Part shown: in pieces, positions 8,685-16,265 of the stretch
Layout: each line of letters opens with the position of its first letter
How positions within the stretch are numbered: position 1 is the stretch's first letter
DNA from: Pseudomonadota bacterium
GTDB lineage: Bacteria > Desulfobacterota > Desulfobacteria > Desulfobacterales > RPRI01
Length of the DNA: 48,394 bases
NCBI GenBank assembly: GCA_018817425.1
Contig: JAHITX010000139.1
Location: 1-48,394, forward strand
Reading direction: 5' to 3'
Translations under genes and position numbers: made by a program
The notes under the pieces: generated by a model
Told to the model about the DNA's origin: nothing
What the model saw: only the letters and a program-made list of their open reading frames with translations
The model's database searches: none

Positions 8685-9623
8685 ATGAAAGAGATAAGAA
8701 ATTATAGCATTTTAGGATTGTTACTGGGCTTATCTTTTCTGTTTTTTTGTAGCGGAATCTTGCAGGCTGAAGAAATAGCTGATTACGGGAACATATTTCC
8801 AATGCAAGTGGATCAATTAGCGTCCGATTCCATAATGATTTATCAGATTGTCTGGATGTCTGTAATACTCGCGGGCATAATCGCTTATGGGGTATATAGA
8901 CTCATACGCCATAAAGACCCGATACTACTCTTTACGATGGGTTCCGGGATTATAGCTTTTTTTAATGAGGGGAACCTTGAAGTACTTGTACATGTTACAA
9001 TGCCGGTTAACTCAATAATGCCTGTATACCAGGCATATGGAATAATCATGCCCTTTTGGATGCTCATTGGTTATACCGCTGTATTTCCGCTCTTGTCTTA
9101 TATTGCCTACAGTTATTTAAAAAAAGGACTGGAGACCAAAGGCTTTATCATTTTATGGGTTTTGTTTTGCCTATTTGACTTTGTAGCCGAAGTCCCAGGT
9201 GTCGCCATGGGGGCGTATGTATACCAACCGCCACAAATGCTGACATTTCTGGGTTTTCCGATATATAATATGTGGATAAACGGAACTTCATGGCTTTTTG
9301 GTGGTGTTCTGATGTACTTTTTTGTACCGATTCTGACGGGCTGGAAACGGCCTCTCATTTCACTTTTACCGTTCTTTGCGTTTGCCACAGGATGGGGTAT
9401 AATAGATGTCCCGATCGTAATCGCACTGAATTTTGCCGGAATGCCCGTCTGGGGCAAGTGGGTGCTGTGGTTTGTTTCGCTAGGGCTTAGCATCCTCATT
9501 GTAGTCACTCTGAATAGCATGGTCACGACAACTTCCAAGACAAGATGGAAATTGCCATGGGCTACATTGGATGCGGAGATAGCAGCAGAGGCATCGGTGA
9601 CTGCACCCGTCTTAGTCCGTTGA
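8685..9623 (+). CDS. AveC-like membrane protein 2
   Basis: A 312-residue protein with a signal peptide (cut near LQAEE, residues 26-30) and about seven predicted membrane helices. It has the same layout as the preceding gene: a short periplasmic start, then alternating helices with conserved aromatic and Gly-rich loops (FNEGNLEVLVHVTMP, GAYVYQPP, NGTSWLFGG). The ATG at 8685 is preferred over the GTG at 8664 because it begins directly with the signal sequence MKEIRNYSILGLLLG and leaves GAGGAGG (8666-8672) as the ribosome site, though the 12-nt spacing is long. The two genes look like distant paralogues and probably form one complex. The function is unknown. Confidence 0.6.
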   Translation: MKEIRNYSILGLLLGLSFLFFCSGILQAEEIADYGNIFPMQVDQLASDSIMIYQIVWMSVILAGIIAYGVYRLIRHKDPILLFTMGSGIIAFFNEGNLEVLVHVTMPVNSIMPVYQAYGIIMPFWMLIGYTAVFPLLSYIAYSYLKKGLETKGFIILWVLFCLFDFVAEVPGVAMGAYVYQPPQMLTFLGFPIYNMWINGTSWLFGGVLMYFFVPILTGWKRPLISLLPFFAFATGWGIIDVPIVIALNFAGMPVWGKWVLWFVSLGLSILIVVTLNSMVTTTSKTRWKLPWATLDAEIAAEASVTAPVLVR

Positions 9624-9688
9624 GTCTTATGTTACAATTTAAATATTATAAAACGATTTAACCATTTATGCATAGAAAGGAGTAAAAA

Positions 9689-11134
9689 ATGAATGTAATG
9701 CGAGTCAAAGAACATCATCCATTGTATGGTGAATTGGCGATGATTGTTGGTTCCAAATTTACAACAGACAGCGACTTTGCTTTGTGGGCATATTCCCGCG
9801 ACTCAAGTCCTGTTCCGGGAAAGGTTCCGGGGATAATAGTAAGGCCCGGCAGCACCGAAGAAGTATCGGAGATCATCAAACTTGCAAATCTGACTCATAC
9901 TCCGGTAATCCCGCGGGGTGGAGGCGCTTCTATTTTTGGTTTTCCGGCAGGCATACCCGGAAGAAGTATAGTAATTGATACTACACGGCTGGACAAAATA
10001 ATTGAGATAAATGAAGAAAACATGACGGTAACAGCTGAGGCAGGCATCGGTGTTTGCGAGCTGGGAACCAAGCTGACCGAAAAGGGATATTATGCAAATC
10101 TTGTCTGGGCGCCCTATTATGCGGATACGCTCGGTGGCTTGATAGGCGGCGTTATGGGTGGAGGATGGTCGACGCGAACGCAAGTTGTGGGACCCAATGC
10201 GAATCATATACTGGGCATGAAAATAGTTACGCCCACCGGAGGCGTGATCCAAACCGGGGGAGGTCCGGGGACTAATGTGCATCGTAAAACCACCTTCATG
10301 CGTGATGGGGGCGGACCCGATACAACCGGTATATTCATCGGTGATGGAGGAACATTCGGCATCAAGACCGAAGTAACGCTTTCAATTTACCCCCTCGAAA
10401 CGGTTGCCAAACCAAGAGGCTTTCTTTTCAAGAGTTTTGACGATATCTGGAATGCCATGTCCAGGTTGATGGCGATAGAGCCCTTTCCTTATACTAATCT
10501 TGTCGGACTTGCACCCAATGCTACGGCGCTGTTTATGAAAGACCCATGTTGGGTTTTATTATGCTATACCAGAGGATATGAGGAAGAGGAGGTAACAGGC
10601 AAGATTAAGGTAGTAGATGAGGTTTGCAAGGCGGCAGGGGGTGAAATGGGTTCGGAAGCGATTCATATGCAGGCCAGTGCAGCCGGCACCGGAGAAATGT
10701 ATCGTGAAATGGGAAAGCTTGCTTCGATAGGTATGTGGGTATTTCTCGAGACGCATGTTCCCAAAGAAGATCTTCCGAGACTCTTTAACAAGTATGCTGA
10801 GCTGATTGATCAAAGATTCGAAGAAAAAGGCATAAAGGAATATGGCGGTGTCAGAATGGATGTTATGTTGCCTGTGGGGCACGGCGAGTGCTATCTTTCG
10901 ACAAATGTTTACTGGCAGGTTAATGTTCCGGAAGCAAGAAAGAAAGTTATGGAAATAGCTGACGAGTTTGTTAATGTCACGATAAATGACGGGCTGTTTG
11001 CAACAACCGCCCAGCGTATACCCGCCGGAGTTACAGGCGCCAACTGGTCACCTTCTTATTATGAATTCATGCGCACCTTAAAGAAAGCAATGGACCCCAA
11101 CAATATAATTAATCCCGGACATTGGGGTTTGTAG
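9689..11134 (+). CDS. FAD-linked oxidase 1 (GlcD-type, PCMH fold)
   Basis: A 481-residue flavoprotein. The FAD-binding PCMH domain (about residues 45-235) has the pyrophosphate-binding RGGG at 76-79 and the GGLIGGVMGGGWSTRTQ and GDGGTFGIKTEVTLSIYP segments. The FAD-oxidase C-terminal domain follows and ends in the standard MDPNNIINPGHWG. The family oxidises 2-hydroxy acids (glycolate, D-lactate) or phenolic alcohols; the substrate here cannot be read from sequence. RBS GAAAGGAG lies just upstream of the ATG. The next gene, 15 bp on, encodes an Fe-S reductase of the GlcF type, so the two should act as a dehydrogenase pair. It belongs to the sigma-54-controlled run. Confidence 0.9.
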   Translation: MNVMRVKEHHPLYGELAMIVGSKFTTDSDFALWAYSRDSSPVPGKVPGIIVRPGSTEEVSEIIKLANLTHTPVIPRGGGASIFGFPAGIPGRSIVIDTTRLDKIIEINEENMTVTAEAGIGVCELGTKLTEKGYYANLVWAPYYADTLGGLIGGVMGGGWSTRTQVVGPNANHILGMKIVTPTGGVIQTGGGPGTNVHRKTTFMRDGGGPDTTGIFIGDGGTFGIKTEVTLSIYPLETVAKPRGFLFKSFDDIWNAMSRLMAIEPFPYTNLVGLAPNATALFMKDPCWVLLCYTRGYEEEEVTGKIKVVDEVCKAAGGEMGSEAIHMQASAAGTGEMYREMGKLASIGMWVFLETHVPKEDLPRLFNKYAELIDQRFEEKGIKEYGGVRMDVMLPVGHGECYLSTNVYWQVNVPEARKKVMEIADEFVNVTINDGLFATTAQRIPAGVTGANWSPSYYEFMRTLKKAMDPNNIINPGHWGL

Positions 11135-11149
11135 AGAGGAGGAAAAGAT

Positions 11150-12328
11150 ATGCTAGAAAAATATCGATATAATGTTGCCAGATGTGCAAGGTGTGGTATC
11201 TGTCGGGCAAAATACTCTGAAAAAGTACGTTATGTTTGCCCCGTAAGGGAACATACCGGAGGATTTGAACATTATTTCAGCAGGGGAAGAGTTGCAGTTG
11301 CCGCGGGAATTCTGGAGGGCGCCATTGATTATTCTCCCGAGCTTGTTGAAGTGCTTTATACCTGTCTTGGATGTAAAAGTTGCGTGGAGCAATGCGGGTC
11401 AGTAGATATGAGAAACGGCAAATCCTTAGTTGATACGGCAAAAATAGTCCGGGAAATGAGAGAGGATGCGATTGCACTGGGGTTGGAACCTAAAATAATG
11501 CAGGAACTTCATGCTACCGTATCCAAAAACAAGAATACCTTCGGGGGAAGCCTGGAGGAAAAGAATAAACTGGCTAAAAAGTTTGAACTTCCTGATAAAG
11601 GAGATACTATCTTCTTTTCAGGGTGCTATGGCGTCTATCGTGATCGTAAAGAAGCAGAGGCTACAATAAAAATTCTCAAGGCTACAGGAGCCGCGCCTGC
11701 ATATCTGGCTGATAAGGAGTGGTGCTGCGGAGTAATGGAGTATTGGGGCGGCAATACCAAAGTGGCAAGAGATATGGCATTGCATAACATGGAAGCCTTG
11801 GATGCGGCAGGTGTTAAGACATTGGTAACCGCATGTTCAGGTTGTTTGGATACCATCAAGGATATATATCCTGAGATTATAGAAGACAAGCTTCCCTTCA
11901 AGGTTATTCACATAAGTGAATATCTTGCGGATCTGGTTAAAAAAGGGGAGTTGAAATTTACCAAAGAAATAAATAAAACTGTGACCTACCATGACCCATG
12001 CCATTTGGGAAGGCATGCAAGAATATTTGATGCACCCAGGAAAGTGATCGAAAGCATTCCCGGCATCACCCTTAAGGAAATGGAAAGAAACAGAGAGGCT
12101 TCCGGTTGTTGTGGTAGTGGCATAGGGGCTGTTAGGGCATTGGAACCTGATTTGGCATTGGCTATTACCAATGACAGAATTAAAGAGGCTGTAGCAACCG
12201 GCGCAGAAGTCCTTACATCGGCCTGTCCTATGTGTGTAGAACAACTTACGCTGGCAGGTAGAGCAGCGAAGGCTAAATTGGAATATATAAATCTTCCGGC
12301 ATTGGTAGCTGAGGCTATGGGACTGTAA
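11150..12328 (+). CDS. GlcF/HdrD-type Fe-S oxidoreductase 1
   Basis: A 392-residue protein with two N-terminal [4Fe-4S] motifs (Cys 12, 15, 18, 30, the last widely spaced, and Cys 72, 75, 78, 82). Two CCG domains follow: first FFSGCYG, EWCCG and CSGC; second DPCHLGRH, SGCCGSG and CPMC. CCG domains in HdrB/HdrD and GlcF bind an unusual [4Fe-4S] cluster or mediate electron and disulfide transfer. With FAD oxidase 1, 15 bp upstream, it forms a GlcD-GlcF-like pair that could pass electrons to quinone or to a lipoyl disulfide. RBS GAGAGGAGG precedes the ATG. The spread fourth Cys of cluster 1 differs from a normal ferredoxin motif. Confidence 0.9.
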   Translation: MLEKYRYNVARCARCGICRAKYSEKVRYVCPVREHTGGFEHYFSRGRVAVAAGILEGAIDYSPELVEVLYTCLGCKSCVEQCGSVDMRNGKSLVDTAKIVREMREDAIALGLEPKIMQELHATVSKNKNTFGGSLEEKNKLAKKFELPDKGDTIFFSGCYGVYRDRKEAEATIKILKATGAAPAYLADKEWCCGVMEYWGGNTKVARDMALHNMEALDAAGVKTLVTACSGCLDTIKDIYPEIIEDKLPFKVIHISEYLADLVKKGELKFTKEINKTVTYHDPCHLGRHARIFDAPRKVIESIPGITLKEMERNREASGCCGSGIGAVRALEPDLALAITNDRIKEAVATGAEVLTSACPMCVEQLTLAGRAAKAKLEYINLPALVAEAMGL

Positions 12329-12349
12329 TTTGGTTTCGGGTGTCAGGCG

Positions 12350-12382
12350 TCAGGTGTCAGAAACTAAACTGCTGACACCTGA
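12350..12382 (+). terminator. Intergenic hairpin within the gene run
   Basis: TCAGGTGTCAG (12350-12360) and CTGACACCTGA (12372-12382) form a perfect 11-bp stem with an 11-nt loop. No T-run follows, so it is more likely a transcript-processing or attenuating element, or a repeat, than a true terminator. It separates the AveC/FAD1/FeS1 block from the lipoyl-carrier block. Confidence 0.55.
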
Positions 12383-12426
12383 ACACTGAAAACTGATCCC
12401 TTATTTATATTTCGAAAGGAAAGAAA

Positions 12427-12867
12427 ATGGCAGAAATTAACGGATATGATATGCCCGATGATTTGCACTATCATAAGGAACACATCTGGGCCAGGGTTGA
12501 ATTCAAAAAAGTTAGAGTTGGAGTAACAGATTTTGCGCAGAAATCGGCTGGTGATATTGTATATGTCGACCTTCCGTTTGAGGGAGATGAAGTAAAACAG
12601 GGTGAATCATTCGGCAAGATGCAATCCGCCAAGTGGATCGGTGAGCTATATGCGCCAATTAGCGGTGAGATTATTTCAGTCAATGAGATCCTGGAAGGAA
12701 AACCGACATTGATAAACCAAAGCCCGTATGAATCCGGCTGGGTAATTGTTATCAAGCCAAGCAATCTTGAAGAAGAACTTAAGACTCTGATGACGCATGA
12801 GACCGGTTTGGCGGATTGGTTAAATGGAGAAATAGAGAGAGTTAAAGCTCAAACGGAAGGGGCGTAA
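12427..12867 (+). CDS. GcvH-like lipoyl carrier protein (LbpA-type candidate)
   Basis: A 146-residue single lipoyl domain of the glycine-cleavage H family. In GESFGKMQSAKWIGELYAP, Lys69 aligns with the lipoylated lysine of GcvH, where the usual motif is ESVKA; here it is QSAKW. The following SPxSGEIISVNE-type turn is conserved. No gcvT or gcvP lies nearby; instead it sits between two FAD/Fe-S modules and upstream of lipoate-assembly genes. That is the context of LbpA proteins, the dedicated lipoate carriers of sHdr sulfur oxidation. A role as diffusible dithiol/disulfide electron or substrate carrier for the neighbouring reductases is inference. CGAAAGGAAAG precedes the ATG. Confidence 0.88.
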   Translation: MAEINGYDMPDDLHYHKEHIWARVEFKKVRVGVTDFAQKSAGDIVYVDLPFEGDEVKQGESFGKMQSAKWIGELYAPISGEIISVNEILEGKPTLINQSPYESGWVIVIKPSNLEEELKTLMTHETGLADWLNGEIERVKAQTEGA

Positions 12868-12877
12868 AAAATACCTG

Positions 12878-14347
12878 ATGTCTGTATATGAAGATATAGC
12901 GGCAATTGTCGGTAAGGAAAAGATAAGCGAAAGCAATCTTGATCGTATTTGCTATAGTCATGATCTGGCCCCGCTGCCGGATGATTTGCTTAAGGGATTT
13001 GGTGTAGCTAAGCCTGATGTTGTTGTAAGGCCCGCCAATTTATCACACATTGCAGACATCATGAAATATGCTTTTCAAAAAAACATTCCCGTTACACCAA
13101 GGGGTGGAGGTTCATGGGGGCTTGGTGGAGTCCTGCCGATTGGCGGAGGCATAGTTTTAGATCTAAGCGGTATGAATCGTATTATAGAAGTAAACACTGA
13201 AGATGATTATGTGACGGTTGAAACCGGGACAGAGTGGAAACGTCTATCAAATGCCGTTGAAAAGTATGGCTTTCATCTGGGCGCTTGTCCTACAAGCGCC
13301 CCTGTTGCTACAATCGGCGGTTATATTGCAACAGGTGGTTCTTCCGGAATTGGTGTTTCCCAGCACGGGCCACTTGGTGACCATATAATATCTCTTAAAG
13401 TAGTACTCCCTGATGGAACGGTTATACAAACCAATCCTTGGGATTCATGGATTTTTGTTGGTTCGGAAGGGACTTTGGGAATAGTTTGTGAAGCAACTAT
13501 TAAAATATTTAAAAAAAATAATATGAAACATATGTTGTTTAGCTTTGACAGTTTTGATGCAGGATTGGAGGCTGTTATCAAGTTAAACGAAATAAGTCCT
13601 TATTATTATAACATCATGGATGAAGGCTTTATCGGATTGTTAAGAGAAAAAGGAAGCCGGTTACCTGAAAGTAAAATGATATTAGCAGTTACTTTAAATG
13701 ATATAAACGGTAAGTTGCAGGAAAAAGAAAAAGCAATAAACACTATTTGCCGTGGCACAAGATTATCCGATGAAATGGCAGAAGAAGAATGGGGAAACAG
13801 ATATAAAACAGCTCTTAGCATTAAAAGCCTAGGGCCGACACTATTGACTCAGGAGATCAGACTTCCTGCAAGGTTCCTGGGACAGGCGCTTAATGAGTGG
13901 AAAACCGTTTTAAAGGGAAAAAGATTCGCTTTCAAAGGTGTCTGTAGTGATAATGGCGCCATAAGTGTTTTTCCTGTAGTACTGACAGATGAAAGAGAAA
14001 AATATGAGTTTATGAAGACCCTTTCTTATACCCGTGAAATAGCTGAAACAGGGAAAAAATATCATGGCGCAGTTTATGGGATTGGGCTTTTCAACTCAAA
14101 CCAGATGGCAGATATTCATGGCAAATCACTTGATGTAATGAAAGAGATAAAAAGGACTTTAGATTCAAAAAACATACTTAATCCGGGCAAAACAGTTGAA
14201 AGCAGAATCCCTGATATCTTTTTGTCTCTTGTTTTTATATTGATGAAACATGCGACGCCTCTTTTTGCTTTTCTTGCAAAAAGTGCAAATCGCCTTCCGG
14301 ATAGTTTTATAAATAATTCTTTAAAGCTTCTAAAGGGCAGAAAGTGA
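12878..14347 (+). CDS. FAD-linked oxidase 2 (GlcD-type)
   Basis: A 489-residue flavoprotein of the same fold as FAD oxidase 1 but only distantly similar. The PCMH domain has RGGG at 75-78, VATIGGYIATGGSSGIG and FVGSEGTLGIVCEA. The FAD-oxidase C domain ends with LDSKNILNPGK. About 45 extra residues then follow, rich in Phe, Leu and Ile (FLSLVFILMKHATPLFAFLA), a likely membrane-association helix absent from oxidase 1. It starts 10 bp after the lipoyl-carrier gene, and its stop overlaps the GTG of the next gene by 4 bp, so it is translationally coupled to Fe-S reductase 2. The substrate is unknown; a 2-hydroxy acid or related compound is the family expectation. Confidence 0.9.
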   Translation: MSVYEDIAAIVGKEKISESNLDRICYSHDLAPLPDDLLKGFGVAKPDVVVRPANLSHIADIMKYAFQKNIPVTPRGGGSWGLGGVLPIGGGIVLDLSGMNRIIEVNTEDDYVTVETGTEWKRLSNAVEKYGFHLGACPTSAPVATIGGYIATGGSSGIGVSQHGPLGDHIISLKVVLPDGTVIQTNPWDSWIFVGSEGTLGIVCEATIKIFKKNNMKHMLFSFDSFDAGLEAVIKLNEISPYYYNIMDEGFIGLLREKGSRLPESKMILAVTLNDINGKLQEKEKAINTICRGTRLSDEMAEEEWGNRYKTALSIKSLGPTLLTQEIRLPARFLGQALNEWKTVLKGKRFAFKGVCSDNGAISVFPVVLTDEREKYEFMKTLSYTREIAETGKKYHGAVYGIGLFNSNQMADIHGKSLDVMKEIKRTLDSKNILNPGKTVESRIPDIFLSLVFILMKHATPLFAFLAKSANRLPDSFINNSLKLLKGRK

Positions 14348-15456
14348 AAGAAGATATAAAAGATTTAATTTCCAAAAATGTTTATACCTGCGCCAGTTGC
14401 GGCTTCTGTCGTTTTGGCTGTCCCGTATCAAAGAATGTGGGTTTTGAAAGCCAAACGGTAAGGGGCAGGATGTATCTTCTGAAAAAATATATTGAAGGCG
14501 GACTGGAATATGACAAGGATCTTATTGAATCATTTTATACATGTGCTTTATGTGGAAACTGCAATGAGATTTGTCCCACAGGAGTTGATTATCTTGAAAT
14601 TGTCTCACAATTAAGAAAACAGTTCGTAGAAGCTGGGAAACTTCCTGAATCCCAAAAAATGCTAAGAGATAATCTGGTAAAATGTGGAAACCCTTTTTCT
14701 AAAGATAAAGAAGAAAGAGGGGCATGGCTTCCTCCCCAATATCGTGAGCACAAAAAAAGTAATAATATGTATTTCGTTGGCTGTTCATCTTCATATTCTT
14801 CCAATAGGATTGCCAAATCTATTATAAAGGTTTTAGAAAGTGTAGGGTTTGATTTTAATGTGATGGGAAATTCGGAAAGCTGCTGCGGCGATCCTTTATT
14901 TCGAATGGGTGAAGAAGAGAAGGCAAATGAATTTATGCAGCAAAATATCCAAGTATTTGATAAGCTTGAAGTTAAAACTGTTTTTGCTTCATGTGCCGGA
15001 TGTTATAAAACTTTAAAAAACAAATATCCTCAAAAATATAAAGTGTTGCATATAACTCAACTTCTCCATCAGTTGGTTGAACAGGGCAAACTTGTATTCA
15101 AAAAAGAATTTCCAAACAAAATTATTTACTTTGACGGGTGCGATATCGGAAGACATTGCAAAACTTATGAAGAACCCAGGGCTTTGTTAAAAGCAATTCC
15201 AGGAGTTGATTTGCTTGAGTTTGACTATAACAGAGATGAGGCAATGTGCTGCGGAGGTCCATTTGCTGCAAGTGATCCTGATCTGGCGGCAAAAATAGCC
15301 GAAGACAGAGTAAAAGAAGCAGAAGAACAGGGTGCGCAAATCATTGCCACCGCCTGCCCCACCTGTATGGTTAATTTAAGAGAAGGGGCAAGAAGAATAG
15401 GAAGTGAAATAGAAGTTCAGGATATCACATTGATGCTGCCAAAATTAATCCGGTGA
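14344..15456 (+). CDS. GlcF-type Fe-S oxidoreductase 2
   Basis: A 370-residue protein starting at the GTG at 14344, which overlaps the previous stop (GTGA). It has two regular [4Fe-4S] motifs (Cys 16, 19, 22, 26 and Cys 67, 70, 73, 77) and two CCG domains (VGCSSSYSS, SCCGDP, CAGC; then FDGCDIGRH, AMCCGGP, CPTC). It is the electron-transfer partner of FAD oxidase 2 by position. It differs from reductase 1 in its compact first cluster motif and its more GlcF-like N-terminus. The CCG domains make exchange with a lipoyl disulfide chemically plausible, but this is inference. Confidence 0.9.
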   Translation: MKEDIKDLISKNVYTCASCGFCRFGCPVSKNVGFESQTVRGRMYLLKKYIEGGLEYDKDLIESFYTCALCGNCNEICPTGVDYLEIVSQLRKQFVEAGKLPESQKMLRDNLVKCGNPFSKDKEERGAWLPPQYREHKKSNNMYFVGCSSSYSSNRIAKSIIKVLESVGFDFNVMGNSESCCGDPLFRMGEEEKANEFMQQNIQVFDKLEVKTVFASCAGCYKTLKNKYPQKYKVLHITQLLHQLVEQGKLVFKKEFPNKIIYFDGCDIGRHCKTYEEPRALLKAIPGVDLLEFDYNRDEAMCCGGPFAASDPDLAAKIAEDRVKEAEEQGAQIIATACPTCMVNLREGARRIGSEIEVQDITLMLPKLIR

Positions 15457-15459
15457 AAA

Positions 15460-16263
15460 ATGAATAAAATACTTACATGGATAGATACTGAAATTGTTGA
15501 GTTAAACGGCGACGCTACTATTAGCGAGGTAAATGCCGAACTGGGAGAATATTGTCTTCCTGTTGAGCCGTTGAGCGAAAAAAAAACAATCAGCAGCTTT
15601 ATTAAAGAAGGTGGGATAGGTTACAATTCTTTGCATAACAAAACTCTTGGTTCTTCATTATTTGAGTTGTCCTCAACCTTTTCGGCAATAAAATTTACTT
15701 ATGGCAGTAAATATAAAACACTTTATAATGCCGGTTATCCATTGCACAGGATTATTGAAGGCCCATCATTTTCAAAAGAACTGTCTGATAAATTTGATGG
15801 GATAGAAAATATAGTATTGCCTGTCAGGAAAAATAAAGAAGTAGAAGTGCTTTTTCATAATGGAAATCTTGATCAATTCCATCAAAACCAAATCCCTGAC
15901 AATGCATCCAATATTTTTTTTATTAATGATTTTGGCGCTAAACTTATGGGTTTGGAAGGCGAAGGAATTGTTACAACTTATCTTAATCCAGGGGAAAAAA
16001 GTCTTAAATCAAATATGAAAATCTGGGAAAAAAGATTTCTGGAGGATCTGATTCCTGATGATCATGATACCATAAAGTTTCTTACAATGAACAGCCGCGT
16101 TCCGGAAATATATAAGGTTTTTAATGAAAACTCACAAGGTCTTTTTTTTGCTTTAAGCGTGCATAAAGGCATCCTTCTTTTGATGTCCGGGGCAAAAAAA
16201 CAGCTTGATACCGTATGCGAAAATATTCGAAGTATTCCTCTGACCTTTGAAATAGGGGCTTGA
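15460..16263 (+). CDS. Half-size FAD-oxidase-like protein (GlcE-like, degenerate)
   Basis: A 267-residue protein with no obvious domain at first sight. Its N-terminal 110 residues align with the second half of the PCMH FAD domain. MNKILTWIDTEIVELNGDATISEVNAEL corresponds to the MNRIIEVNTEDDYVTVETG region of oxidase 2, KTISSFIKEGGIGYNSLHNKTLG to the ATIGGYIATGG segment, and YPLHRIIEG to the FVGSEG turn. The first beta-alpha-beta part with RGGG is absent. GlcE of glycolate oxidase is likewise a shortened relative of GlcD, so this may be a third, structural subunit of the 12878-15456 dehydrogenase. It starts 3 bp after the reductase stop and overlaps the next gene region. The rest of the protein (110-267) was not recognised. 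Confidence 0.55.
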   Translation: MNKILTWIDTEIVELNGDATISEVNAELGEYCLPVEPLSEKKTISSFIKEGGIGYNSLHNKTLGSSLFELSSTFSAIKFTYGSKYKTLYNAGYPLHRIIEGPSFSKELSDKFDGIENIVLPVRKNKEVEVLFHNGNLDQFHQNQIPDNASNIFFINDFGAKLMGLEGEGIVTTYLNPGEKSLKSNMKIWEKRFLEDLIPDDHDTIKFLTMNSRVPEIYKVFNENSQGLFFALSVHKGILLLMSGAKKQLDTVCENIRSIPLTFEIGA

Positions 16264-16265
16264 TA

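Noticed and set aside
12427-12867. Ordinary glycine-cleavage H protein
   Set aside because: No gcvT/gcvP nearby, altered lysine motif and lipoate-assembly context favour an LbpA-like carrier, though this is not proven.
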